Shown here: one piece after another, positions 53,170-64,000 of the stretch
Layout: each line of letters starts with the position of its first letter
How positions within the stretch are numbered: the first letter of the stretch is position 1
Source: Chrysogorgia sp. JL179-B06
Taxonomy: Eukaryota > Cnidaria > Anthozoa > Scleralcyonacea > Chrysogorgiidae
Assembly (NCBI GenBank): GCA_035772405.1
Contig: JAYKKM010000474.1
Location: 560,001 to 624,000 of the forward strand
Direction: 5' to 3'
Length of the DNA: 64,000 nucleotides
Notes under the pieces: model-generated
Databases searched by the model: none
Told to the model about the DNA's origin: nothing
The model's input: the letters and a program-made list of their open reading frames with translations, nothing else
Program-made: the position numbers and the translations under genes

Positions 53170-55560
53170 ATTCATTAATAATTACTGAAGAAAATTCAAA
53201 AGAAATTAATATTTAATCAGCATCTTTAACTGAGGATAAAACATTGATTAATAAAACATCAATGTTTTATCAAAGTTAAAGGTGCAGTCCAGTCTGTTCT
53301 GCGCATGTGTGATATTTCAAACGTTGGGGACCCCACATGAAAACAAACTTTAACGGAATAGATTTGCGACAGTTCGAAAGCGAGTATTCGTTAAAGGTGG
53401 CGAAGGCACGAGTGGTAGTTTGATATATTATCCACATTTAGGAACAGAACAGCTTCTAATAACACGCTTTTAGGCGGAAAAGCTCAAGCGTGTGAAAAAA
53501 ATCCACAATACTTCATGTTCAATGTTTATATAATGCAATGTAAACAAACGATGTAAACAGAAACGTACACATGCGCAGAACGGACTGGACGGCACCTTTA
53601 ACTTACTTAAATTGAGATTTTTCGGAGTTAAAATAATTTGTTTGTACCGTTTCTACAACTTCCAAACAAAGTATGCATCATATATTCTATTCATTTTACA
53701 AGTTCGTTGCGTCTCGCCATTGTAACTGCCCATAAACATCAGCCGCTCATGTTTTAACTGCTAGTTATAATTTCTTGGAGATACAACGATGCCAGACCAT
53801 GGAGAGCTTTTATATTATTATCTAAATATCATGGATAGAACTTTAAAATTAATCCTTCCATTCACAGTACAGTAAGCCAGTATATAACTCCCTACTAACT
53901 GAAGTAATATGTTCTTACATGTGCTTCTGGGTACACGTAAGAAGATGGTCTGCGGAGTTTCGCACATTTTACATGAGGTTTTAGAAGAGAATTAACTAGA
54001 TACATAAGAAATTAAATGCAATAATAAAACTTAGATTAAATAAATAAGAATCGATTAATAGATAATAATAAATGTTATATCCAATGGAGCTTTTTGCGAA
54101 TAGTGGATTTAGATTGTGACTTATACTGTAAATTCAAAAGAGTCGTTTTGACCCCAAGGATCATTTCAGCACATTCCTCGAAGGGTCATTTTGACCCTTC
54201 AAAGAGTGGTTTTGACTCTAAGGATTGTTTTGACCCCAACATGAGGTCAAAAGGACACTTTAGTGAACTCCATAAACTCTTTCTAGGAGTTATAGGACTC
54301 CTGGAGGAGTCGATGGACTCTTTGTTAGAGTCAATAAGGAGTCCCAGCACTCTTTGTTGCAGTCATAGCACTCTTTGTTGGAGTCATTATGCTCTTTCTC
54401 GGAGTCATTGTAGTTTTTCTTGATAAGTTGAGGCAAAAATTGGTAATTAAATATTTAAAATATTCTATTCAAAAACATTTGAATAATTATGAGCTATTCT
54501 GTATTCTGTTTTAGTAATGAAAAACAACTGAATGCTGATTTCACTAATATCATAAATGAAATTGAATGCATCATTGTCTTTATATATGGTTGTCTACACA
54601 CCAAATCTGTCTAACATTACACCAATCTGGTCTAAAATAATACTGAAATCCTCGGGCTCTGAACATGGTATCAAAATGCCGACCGGTACTTTATTCCCTA
54701 ACATAGCACGTTATCATAGTGACACGTGATGTTATGGCCGCAATATTTCGTATTCGTCGCTTCGAGATTGTACATCTTCTGCGTCCGAAGAAAAACTCGT
54801 ATCTTTATAACTTTATTTGACGTTGATAAAACATTGATATTTTATTAATCATGTTTTATCCTGGGTTAAAGATGCTGATTAAATATTAATTTATTTTGAA
54901 TTTTCTTCATGAATTATTAATGAATTTTACAAGGTTAGTTAAATATACAGGATTGATCTTCATACTGAAATTGGATGACTTACGATTAAGCAAAGAATAT
55001 ATGTTATAACTTTAATTATTTTACAAAATACATTATAGACTGGTGAAACAACTGTTATTAGTATGTATTTCCATTTTGAAATCTTGCACAGTCATGATAC
55101 TTGATTATCATTAAAATGTAGAAAAGGGAGATTTTTAACTAAACCTGATTTTAAGAAGAAAACATTTTTGGCAAGAGCATTTAGATGAGAATATGAATTT
55201 TTCTTTGACAACTGCTTTTCCAAAACAACAGTGATCAACTCCATGCCTTCTTTCTTCGAATTAGCTAGCGTAATCGCGAACAAAATCTTCAGTAAGGATA
55301 GTCGTGTAGTTGGTATAAGTCAAGTGGATCAATACGTATTTCATCTCGCTTCTAGAAAGTTAACTTGCTCAAATTGAGCTTTTTCGGAGTTAAAATAATT
55401 TGTTTGCACCGTTTCTACAACTTGCAAACAAAGTATGTATTATACCTGTATATTCTAGTTCGTTAAAACATTCGCGGTCGATGTTTATGGGCAGTTACAA
55501 CACCTCGCATGCGGCTCGCCATTGTAACTGCCCATAAACATCGGCCGCTCATGTTTTAAC
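53170..55560. repeat. Large element with inverted and direct duplicated blocks
   Basis: Block 53170-53275 (taaaacattgattaataaaa) recurs inverted at about 54825-54940. Block 53605-53760 (ttcggagttaaaataatttg ... taactgcccataaacatc) recurs directly at about 55375-55560. The inner 54130-54420 holds short repeats of gagtca and ttttgac. It may be one composite repeat interrupted by the MITE at 53280. Confidence 0.6.
53280..53597. mobile_element. TTAA-flanked MITE, 318 bp
   Basis: Ends aggtgcagtccagtctgttc and near-complement (cggactggacggcacct), with a shared gcgcatgtg. TTAA lies at 53276-53279 and 53598-53601. Confidence 0.85.
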
Positions 55561-55988
55561 TACTACGTACTGTATAGAATATTGATTCTATGGAAACTTA
55601 GATTAGAATATTGATTCTATATAGCAACTTTATTCAGCAGTTTTTCTAAATAATTTAAAGAATCATGATTTAGGGCAGATCTCTAAATATACAGCAAAAG
55701 TTAAGTTGAGGTAATATCAGTGCTTCGGAAACTTGCTTTAAATCTTTAGTTGGCAAAGTAGTTGGTAAATCATTAATAAACAAACTGAAAAATAAAGGCC
55801 CTGAAGCTACTCTGTAAGATATTGTGGGAGTCCTGATAGCAGCGAATTATAAAAACTTAGTCTCGAAGTGACATAAACGCATCAATTAGAATTTTGCAAT
55901 GTTGGTATTATAAAAACTTTCTAATGATAGCAATGTTTCTCAGATGATAAAAGCAGATCATAGTCGCTTGCTTATTCATATATATACA

Positions 55989-56019
<31 letters not shown>
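55561..56019. other. Intronic non-coding DNA ending in a TA microsatellite
   Basis: No gene. Alternating ta from about 55979. Confidence 0.4.
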
Positions 56020-56022
<3 letters not shown>

Positions 56023-56553
56023 AAATACGTATATGGAAAAAGTGACTGCCCCAACCGGGAATCGAACCCTGGTCTCCGAATCAACGTTTCAGCGCTCTGA
56101 CCTTTGAGCTAATGAGACACGGTCAGAACAGTCAGTGATTTCTCCATATACGTATCAATTCGCCGCTTTCACTTAAACACCAACAGGCAGACATCGCATC
56201 TAACCATAGCGTGGTGCAAGGCCTCTCGAGCGCACTTCCCAAAGTAGCGAAGCGATACACGACTTCTTGTATACAGAGGGCTTAAAGAATAATAATCTGT
56301 ATACAAGAAATCGTGTATCGCTTCGCTACTTTGGGAAGTGCGCTCGAGAGGCCTTGCACCACGCTATGGTTAGATGCGATGTCTGCCTGTTGGTGTTTAA
56401 GTGAAAGCGGCGAATTAATAACTATATGGAGAAATCACTGACTGTTCTGACCGTGTCTCATTAGCTCAAAGGTCAGAGCGCCGAAACGTTGATTCGGAGA
56501 CCAGGGTTCGATTCCCGGTTGGGGCAGTCAGTTTTTCCATATACGTATTTGAC
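56020..56553. repeat. 534-bp near-perfect palindrome with two tRNA-like arms
   Basis: Inverted arms of about 265 bp meet near 56285. Each outer part holds a tRNA-like unit. The plus copy (about 56452-56526) has TTAGCTCAAAGGTCAGAGCG (D arm/A box), CCGAA/TTCGG (anticodon stem) and GGTTCGATTCC (B box). No paired acceptor stem is found. Likely two SINE-type copies head to head. TA microsatellites flank it. Confidence 0.75.
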
Positions 56554-56576
56554 TATATTTAAATCCTCTCTCATAT

Positions 56577-56623
<47 letters not shown>

Positions 56624-56628
<5 letters not shown>

Positions 56629-56751
56629 CGCTTACCTCAAAACTGGTCTGCTACAACTTGTTTCATCTGTAAAAGAATCTTCAGGCAGTGCCTGAAGATT
56701 CTTTTACAGATGAAACAAGTTGTAGCAGACCAGTTTTGAGGTAAGCGAAAA
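56624..56751. repeat. 128-bp perfect hairpin
   Basis: The sequence ttttcgcttacctcaaaact is followed, around a centre at about 56688 (cttcaggcagtgcctgaag), by its exact complement. A long TA microsatellite (56579-56624) precedes it. Confidence 0.85.
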
Positions 56752-57932
56752 TCTATTATTTGCTCTAACTATATGTTGTTGAGCACTCTTTGCATTTCGT
56801 AGACCAAATGTCAAACCAGACCCCAATGATCATAGCTGACTGAGCAATTAAGACTTTTCTTTTTTTGAACTAATAGTTATCATCGTTTTATTGTTATAGT
56901 ACGTAGTAGTTTTTATTTTATAATAAAATGAAATTAGTTTTATATGTAACTTAAATAACATTATGAATATATTGTTGTAAGAGCATTAAGATTATTGTAT
57001 CATGACTATTGTATAAAACGTCTTTATTATTATTATAATTATTTGCGTACTATTTGCACTATTCGCATAGTATTCGCACTATTCGCGTACTATTAATAAT
57101 AAATGATAATATAAAATATTTTAATATCCATGTAAAGTTAAAAAGTACAATGAATATACATATTTAAATAATAGTATATAGTAATATAAATATACTATAA
57201 CATCGTAATGATATGAAATAGATAAAAAGGTATATACAATATTTAAAAGATTTGAAAACCGAATTACAAAAATTTGAATGCTCGTGGAAGAAAAAATCGT
57301 TTGTGTTTTCAATTCCTGAGAATATGTTACCATTACTTGTTTTTTTAAGTTATATGCATGGTTATTTGGCAGGAAGGAAACTGCGACATTGCTCGCTTAG
57401 AACATTTACCATCCAATCGGATTCTGATAGTAAGATCTCTTCTGCTGCCAAGATCAGATAAACTTTCCTTATCCAGACCTAGAATTCGAAGACTTCTCGG
57501 CTGTATCCGCTCAATTTCGTTTTGTTCACACTTTTCGCGTCTATTCGCACTATTCGTATATTATTCGCACTATTAGCGTATAATTCACACCATTCTGGTT
57601 TTATCAATTCATGCCATTAGTTTCTAACCCTGTCTGCATGCGAGACAAGTAATACTTTCTTAGTAAGCAATTAGGTAGAAAGACTAGTAGATTTTCCCAA
57701 TGTCCAGTGCAGGTACTTCCACCAATGTTTTGTGAAAAAATGAAATTCAGACAATTACAAGCTTCATAGTTTAAAGGGTCTCAATATTATCTATTTTTAT
57801 AAGCGAACTGAGCATTGCACTATAAAAACTTCAAATAGTAAGTAGGCGAGGCGATGTTGCATACACGTATTTCTAATTGAATATCATTTTACTATAAAAC
57901 ATACAATTAATAATTTTTATACTTAAACTTAC
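56752..57932. other. Intronic non-coding DNA
   Basis: No gene. Short repeats of ttcgcactattcgc(g)ta occur at about 57050-57095 and 57540-57580. Confidence 0.4.
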
Positions 57933-58112
57933 TAGGACAAGGTGGCAAATTTGAACAATTTCTATAATCTGTTGCACTGCCCAATGAACTACAATTATTT
58001 CCACCATATCTGGGTGCAGGAGCATCACAAAATCTCCTCCATTCCTTTGTTCCCTGGCCACAAGTCGAGTTGCATCCACTGGTTGCAGTCCAGTTACCGT
58101 AACTTCCATTTA
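57933..58112 (-). CDS. Thrombospondin type-1 repeat exon (first)
   Basis: The 180-nt exon lies between acceptor tttgcttttag and donor cta|gtaagt, phase 1 at both ends. It encodes NGSYGNWTATSGCNSTCGQG, then WRRFCDAPAPRYGGNNC and CSNLPPCPS: six Cys and the W/R ladder of TSP1 group. It lies 73 bp from the kringle exon, so the two domains belong to one secreted or surface protein. Confidence 0.88.
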
Positions 58113-58185
58113 CTAAAAGCAAAGAAACAAAATAAACAAAACTCGTCTCTGGATTTCTGGTGCGGTAACAGCATGTTTCACTTAC

Positions 58186-58431
58186 CAGGCAAGCAACTTT
58201 TTGATATATTACAGTAGTCCCATCTCTTGTTCTTATCGCTTGTAAAACACCATGGTCGTTGGCCTGAACCATGGGGATTTCTGCAGTAATTCGATGCATT
58301 CTTTAGTTCAGGATATGTTGTTGTCATTGCGTGGCGATGGGGAAATTGTGCTTTCCATGATTGACATGGAATTCCTGATAATGTAACTGACATGTTGCCT
58401 TGGTAATTACGACCATCCAGATAAATACAAT
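58186..58431 (-). CDS. Kringle-domain exon
   Basis: The 246-nt exon lies between acceptor attaaaag and donor cctg|gtaagt, phase 1 at both ends. It encodes CIYLDGRNYQGNMSVTLSG, then IPCQSWKAQFPHRH, NYCRNPHGSGQRPWCFTSD and RWDYCNI. These are the ordered kringle motifs with six Cys. Kringles bind ligands in extracellular proteases, growth factors and receptors. Here it precedes TSP1. Confidence 0.88.
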
Positions 58432-58517
58432 CTTTTAATTTAAAATAAAATATTTTTAAGTGAAATTAAAAGCAGAGATAACAAACAGTTATAACGTATT
58501 CCTACTGAAGACATTAC

Positions 58518-58547
58518 CTATCAAAAAGTCCTGGTTCGATTTAGTCT
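58518..58547 (-). CDS. 30-nt microexon before the kringle
   Basis: It lies between acceptor attttttag and donor atag|gtaatg. Read in phase 1 it gives TKSNQDFLI and joins in frame to the kringle exon. It is a short linker. The exact length and good splice sites support it, but it is small enough to be chance. Confidence 0.5.
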
Positions 58548-59001
58548 CTAAAAAATAAAATAATAATAAGTATTTCCATGACTGTATATCAAAGCTAATA
58601 TTATATACGGGTGAAATTCTCATACAGTTTACATGAACCGTTTATCCCTGTGGAATATATGGACTCGTGATTTATTATGCCACACCGAAAATTCTCTACT
58701 CTTGTTAATATTTTATTCACTCATTCACAACACTACCTTTTGCTAAAAGAAAACCTACAACAATATAAATCCTGCCCTAATTCTGTTTTATAATGTGCAT
58801 GTAAACATCAATTTTAATTGGTACACTGTATAGTCAATGTTTCTATACTTTGAAAGATTTTTCCTTCCATAAGGAATTTTTAAAAAATAAGCATTTTTTA
58901 TAAACATTCGGTTATACTCAAACAATCCAAAGGGTGTTGTCATTGCTGTTTTGGCTTATCATTCTCTACAACCGCTACTTGCAAGTAACCGCTTTGCAAG
59001 T
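58548..59001. other. Intronic non-coding DNA
   Basis: No gene is seen. Further upstream exons, including a signal peptide, are expected but not recognised. Confidence 0.3.
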
Positions 59002-61659
59002 CTAAAGCACAAAATCCGACTGTGCTCCTTGGCGAGATTCCAATGTCTCTGTTATATGAGGAATTGGGTATGAGTCTCTTACTGTTTTCGCATTAAGTCT
59101 ACGAAAATCTACGCAAACTCTCAGACTACCGTCTTTTTTGCGTACTAAGACGACGGGGGATGCATACGGACTTCTTGATTCCCGAATGATTCCTGCTTTC
59201 ACCGCGGTCCGAAACTCTTCTAACTGTGCAGGTGGTACTCTCCTGTGTGGTAGGCGGAATGGAAGGTCGTCAGCTTTATGTCGTGTTTGGTTGCATCCGT
59301 ACAACCAAGATCTTTTTCGTCTCTTGTAAAAACATGGGACATACGAGATAGCATTCTTTGGACGACTGCATTCTTTTCCTCTGTAAGTGACGTATCACTT
59401 AGATCGATGCCAACTTCCCCGTTTTGTTTATCCACAGAACTCGCCTGTTCGTTCTTTCTCTGTTCACGTACTACCACTCCTTGAGCCAGGTGCGCACTCG
59501 CTCTCGTTTCTCCGGGTCATGGGCTCCGAAGAATTGTTGGTAATTTCGACGGCCACTCGGCATCTTGTTCCCTTAGGAGATAAGGTAACCAGGCTGGGAG
59601 TTACAACCAGTCCTTGGGATTGGTCTCACGAGATGTACTCTTTCAGCTGGTTGGCGTTTTCCTCCTTGAAAAATTTCTACGGTACTTTAAATGTTTCCCA
59701 TAAGTGCTTTAAATGCGCGTGTCCAGGCCGGAGATAGTTTGGTAGTTTGCAGAAACATCTTTCCTTCTGTTCTCTCAAAGCTCTTCTTGGAACGCATGAC
59801 ATGATAATTCCAATTATAAGCGGTACTCTAGAATTGTACTCGTTATCCGGAACAACCAATGCGAGTGTTTCAAATCTTTCCGCGGTCCCGATATCGCCTT
59901 CGGAGAAATGTACAACAACTGCCACGTAACCAAGAAACGGAACATTCTGACCACCAGCACCAACAACGCGAACTAAATTCTCTAACGGCTCGATATCTTT
60001 GTTACTCAAATAATTCTTATAGAACGATTCTGATATGGATGTTACCTGGCTTCTGGCTACACCTGCGTCTACTTAAAATCCAGCTGTGTTGTGACCCTAT
60101 TGTTGTAGGTCCATTATTTTTTCTATGGACTAGAAGCTATCCATTATTTTGAACAACCGTCCATTATTTTTCTAATAATGGACGCTGTCCATTATTTTTC
60201 AATATAACGCAATGTATATTTAAATTATTCACCATCCATAACATTAACACATAAAAAATTAAAAATCCTTTTTAATTCAATTCCAATGTATGTCTTTTAC
60301 TTACAATCCAATCAAAATACCATCAGTATCACTTTCCACATCTCTACTACTAAACATCTCGACTGAGTTATAAATAATACTTCATCGCTTTCACTGGATT
60401 CCGCCATTTGTTTACAAACTCGCACTCAACAACTTCACATAAATACTTCTACTCAGTCAATGTCCATTATTTGTTACGCATTGCTAAGCACTGGATGTGC
60501 AATCTCAATTAATTTCAAAACTAATTTATGGAAGCTGGGTTTTAAGCGGTCTAAAAGCCTCAACCCAAGAGAAACCGAATAATCAAATAGAAATCAAAAC
60601 AGAATAATCAAATAGAAATCAAATCAAAATAGAAACAGAAATCAAATAATGGATTGAGTTTCGGCTTTAATCCTTTACATAGGCCGCACACTCGTTCGCG
60701 TTTCCAATCAGTCCTTCTATCACCGTGGACTTATGGGACAAACTTTCTTTCACGATCTCTGGTTGCACCGCGGCAGAGATCGACGTCCGTTTCCCGAATT
60801 TCCTTGGGGTCGGTAACTATCACTTGGTCAGTTTCGATATCCAACCGCGATATGCCCAGGCTGGCCCCAGCGAAAGCACACTGGCACGTCATCATCACCA
60901 TCATTGTCGTCGTTATTTCTACTTCGTGGTATTTCATTACCCCTATACCTTTTCTTTCAGGGCTTCTCGAACTTCTCTAGCCATAGCACAGCATATCTCT
61001 GCCATCCAAGCAGGTTTGGCTTCGGGCTGTGCCGCAGTGGAGGTCGACGCATGGTTTGAGTGGGCAACACGCTTAGATGAACGGCTAACAACAGATTCCT
61101 TTTCTGCGCAACGCGCTGCAGTAATTAAATCCGCGAAGGACGGTGTCGGACTTTCTCTTTAACGGGTTCCTTCATGCCTTCCCAAAGCAACATTCGTAGT
61201 TTCCTCTCAACGGCATCATCGTCAGGCAAAAGTTCTGTCCCACGAAGCTTAGCCAATCATACGTACATGGTTGTCAAGCCTCGATGCAAAGGCGGCAACT
61301 TCTTCGTTCTCGGCTTGTTGAAAACGATAAGCTTCCGTCAGTAACTCATCTCCAGTGGCGTCTCCCACGTCGCTGTAAAACTGGTCGAGTTTTAGGAGAA
61401 TACTCTCGCAGATAGCCTCGCGGCCTAACCCAACCAATTTGGTTTTCGCTTCTCCATAAAGGGATCGGCGTATTTGCTCGGATATCACTTCGCTCGAATA
61501 CAGTCCTCCACGAATAGCGGAGTCAACCTCGAATCTCCACAATCGATATGGAACTCCTTTTACCTCGCTCCGTTTCAGAAAACCATAAAACGGCGAGAAC
61601 TGCGGTCGAGAGACGTAATGTATGGTCGAAGAATTGCCACCCGGTACCGAATTTCCCAC
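59002..61659 (-). pseudogene. Degraded Ty3/gypsy retrotransposon, gag to RT
   Basis: On the minus strand in order: a gag-like piece (61659-61249: VPYRLWRFEVDSAIRGGLYS and AYRFQQAENEEVAAFASRL); a protease region (60075-59677: ENLVRVVGAGGQNVPFLGYV, LALVVPDNEYNSRVPLIIG, with the catalytic DTG region degraded); a linker (59477-59220); and the start of reverse transcriptase (59304-59002: AGIIRESRSPYASPVVLVRK, VCVDFRRLNAKT). It stops before the catalytic YxDD. Repeats of tccattatttt (about 60107-60470) interrupt the region between gag and protease. Confidence 0.85.
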
Positions 61660-63367
61660 GACCGGCTCAACAAGTGTTGATAATTTGATATTTCCATCGC
61701 TGCTTACATGTATATTAATATTGCACGCATGCTTTAGAAAACCGTTTCAAGGACGCAAACTCGATCTTAAACTTTTCCAGATCCGATTTAAATCGCTCCT
61801 TGTATTCCTTACTTAACTTCTCAACGTCAAACCCTTCCGATTCTGCGATATCCTTGAGAATGGCGAAGACGCGTTCTTTTTCGATGTTGCTTGTAATCGC
61901 CCTAGGCTAATACCACTACAGAGCTGCAGCAATTAATGTTAACGACGTACGTTTTATCCGTCATTTATCAAAACTGTAAAGTGTAGTAAAGTAAGGACTA
62001 TACAATTGTGGCGAGCCTTACATAATTTAGTGTAAGCATACGGTAAAAGATGGACTGGGCTAATTTTTTACTCTAATTATATTTTTTCGGACAATTAGCT
62101 GCATGTGTAATATATCTACAGGCTTTAAAACGACCGGAATATCCCTTCGCTTGTAAGCCAAAAACTTGTCAAAAACTCCATTCATTCAGGGTGTCAGTAT
62201 GGCGCTTCAGGTTTAATCCTGTTATACGATATAAAGCTTCCGCAGCTTCGGTTCCTTCATGCGAAATGAAACGGTATTGTGGCAGGCAACTGACAGTTTA
62301 TGGAGTTTTAGTACAATAACATAGTGTTGGTGTACTAAAAGTCCATAAACTCAGTTGCTTACGCACCTTGTCATTTTACTGCATTAAATAACAACAGCTA
62401 TAGGCTCGCTAAATCCACCTTTCATCAGCGTTGTCGCAGAGTCGTTATGAGGGCGAGCGGCGTAAACCACAGAGTTAAAACGCGTCGAAAAGGTATCCGT
62501 TTTAAAATGAAACATAATTGCGGGCGGAACTTGTCTAAATTCTGCCGACGACGCTAATGAAAGGTGTATTCACGCAGCGCAGCTCAGCTGTTGTTATTCA
62601 ATCTGTCGGAAATTGCCTCCTCGACTTCACACAACAATTCATTAACAATCACTGGTTTTGTACACATTTATTCAAGTTACTTCACTCACAATACACGTTT
62701 TACCATCACAATCGCTCACTCTCTGATTACATACCTGCAAATACTTCTATTATTCTTATCTTATTACTTGGGCTACCTGTGGTAGCACAAGTCTTAAATT
62801 CGCCTCTGTCTCTGTTTTTTTGTCGTCGTTACAAAATTGCCAAATTGTGCAATAGTGGGCGGGACTTATCGATCGCTAAAACCAACTAAATTTTACATGC
62901 TCGATTTCACGAGTTTTCTACATTTGATTTCCAAATTCTTGCCATCGCCAAGTTTATCAACAAGGTGGCTCATTCAAAAGTATAAATCGCAATGCCAAAA
63001 CTGCAGTCAGTAGCTTGATACCGTACGACTGTAGTAAGACCGAAGACGCCATATTTCCGTTGCCACGTTGGATATTTGGATTCACTTCAAGAGAAGGAAT
63101 ATCGATATATCACCAAGAAGATAACATTATAATACCAGACATAAAGGTAAAATGTTTACAAACTTAAGGTAAAATCTGAACGTCTTCACTGGCACACTAT
63201 GCCTATGGAAATTGGACATTATCAATAGTTAATACTGTAAATGAACAATGTTGATTACAAATTTTCTGAACTTTCAAGTTGTCACTCCGCAGCCATACAA
63301 ATTGCTGTTATTCCATGTCCACCAAAATAACTTTACTTTAACCATATGCCTAAATAGATGAAATGCA
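61660..63367. other. Non-coding DNA
   Basis: No convincing gene. A hairpin (gtttatggagttttagtaca and complement) lies at about 62287-62357. Confidence 0.35.
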
Positions 63368-63728
63368 AGTAGTATAGGGTTTGGGGGTACGGGTGCAGAT
63401 TTAAAATTTATACGGTCGCCAAACACTGACTCAGCGTACCGCCAGGCCAAGCTGACCTCAATAGTGTCGCTTCACGCGCCGAAATTCGCCAATCAACTTT
63501 AAACCCATTTCAGATCGATAAAACAGCCCCCATCAAGCTCCAACGAGCGACTTTTCGAACGACTTTTTGGAACACGTCGCTTCATATTCCAGTTTACTCA
63601 CTAGTTAAGCAAGTTTGGCGCACTTGTCGTGTCACAACACTAACCCCGCAGCTTTGCCTAGAGAGTCAGTGTTTGGCGATCGTATAAATTTTAAATCTGC
63701 ACCCATTCCCCCCAAACCCTATACTACT
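63368..63728. mobile_element. MITE with about 60-bp inverted ends
   Basis: The left end gtagtatagggtttgggggt and the right end are near-complementary, including ttaaaatttatacg and the ccaaacactgactc block. The inside has no ORF. Confidence 0.8.
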
Positions 63729-64000
63729 ACGCTGTCACACGCGTGAAAAAAGCCACTAGATTGTGAGTCTAGTAGCAATATTAAATAAACTTCGTATGTC
63801 TCTTGGTGTTTTTCGCTCACTGTTTTGATGGACTCACAGAGACGTTTGTTATGGAGACCACAAGCCACCTGTCATGCAGTCCGCTCGAAAAATAGCCAGG
63901 GAGCGTCCACGGCAAATGTTTTATCCAAACAAGTATCCAAATGGATAGCAAAATGGCGCTCTTTTGATTGGCTAGCACACACAATGTCCACGGCAAATGT
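63729..64000. other. Non-coding DNA at window edge
   Basis: The sequence gtccacggcaaatgtt appears at about 63905 and again at the very end, so a further inverted or direct repeat element may begin here. No gene. Confidence 0.3.

Noticed and set aside
56452..56526. Possible functional tRNA gene
   Set aside because: There is a good B box and anticodon stem, but no paired acceptor stem, and U33 is replaced by C.
59138..61680. Plus-strand ORFs
   Set aside because: They are shadows of the minus-strand gypsy gag/pol remains, which have recognisable motifs.

Overview
This is eukaryotic, most likely invertebrate animal, genomic DNA. Kringle and thrombospondin-1 exons with canonical GT-AG splice sites, Ty3/gypsy, LINE and Penelope fragments, many MITEs and a hammerhead-ribozyme repeat all point that way. 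A cnidarian would fit, but the sequence alone does not fix the taxon.

Region 1 (about 1 to 25.7 kb) is an AT-rich, gene-dense, virus-like element of the Polinton/Maverick (adintovirus-like) kind. Rightward from the left arm it encodes an acidic protein, an rve integrase, a penton-like protein, an F54H12.2-like major capsid protein, small virion-type proteins and an adenain-type protease. On the minus strand follow a small basic protein, an FtsK/HerA-type packaging ATPase and a protein-primed family B DNA polymerase. Then come a SET-domain protein, a basic GG-repeat protein and several unknown ORFs. Almost every core gene carries a frameshift, often at an A or T homopolymer, so the element is either decaying or affected by assembly indels. 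A gene-bearing inverted repeat lies at 1-1524 and 19320-20252. Virus-like genes continue to the right of it (20.5 to 25.7 kb): a diverged paralogue of the inverted-repeat gene, a proline-rich protein whose N terminus imitates the histone H3 tail, three tandem small ORFs and a probable spliced gene. The element may therefore have much longer terminal repeats than the window shows. Insertions inside it include a TTAA MITE, a 776-bp element and a 1.4-kb foldback element with a 9-bp target duplication.

Region 2 (about 25.7 to 36 kb) is a repeat graveyard: MITEs, a 21-bp tandem array, a G-rich minisatellite, gypsy and LINE fragments with nested insertions, a Penelope GIY-YIG fragment and a tRNA-derived SINE.

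Region 3 (about 36 to 58.6 kb, minus strand) holds six exons, all in splice phase 1. In order they encode a 30-nt microexon, a kringle, TSP1, TSP1, a transmembrane helix and a cytoplasmic tail with two YxN motifs. They look like one single-pass receptor gene. Its largest visible intron (about 13.7 kb) contains a complete-looking 3.67-kb Tc1/mariner-type transposon with an extra PB1/zinc-knuckle/UIM gene, and a 3.8-kb foldback element carrying a broken Polinton-type ATPase with a C2H2 finger. A two-copy 231-bp repeat with a hammerhead ribozyme lies at 39.6 kb.

Region 4 (about 59 to 64 kb) has a degraded Ty3/gypsy element on the minus strand, then mostly non-coding DNA with a final MITE.
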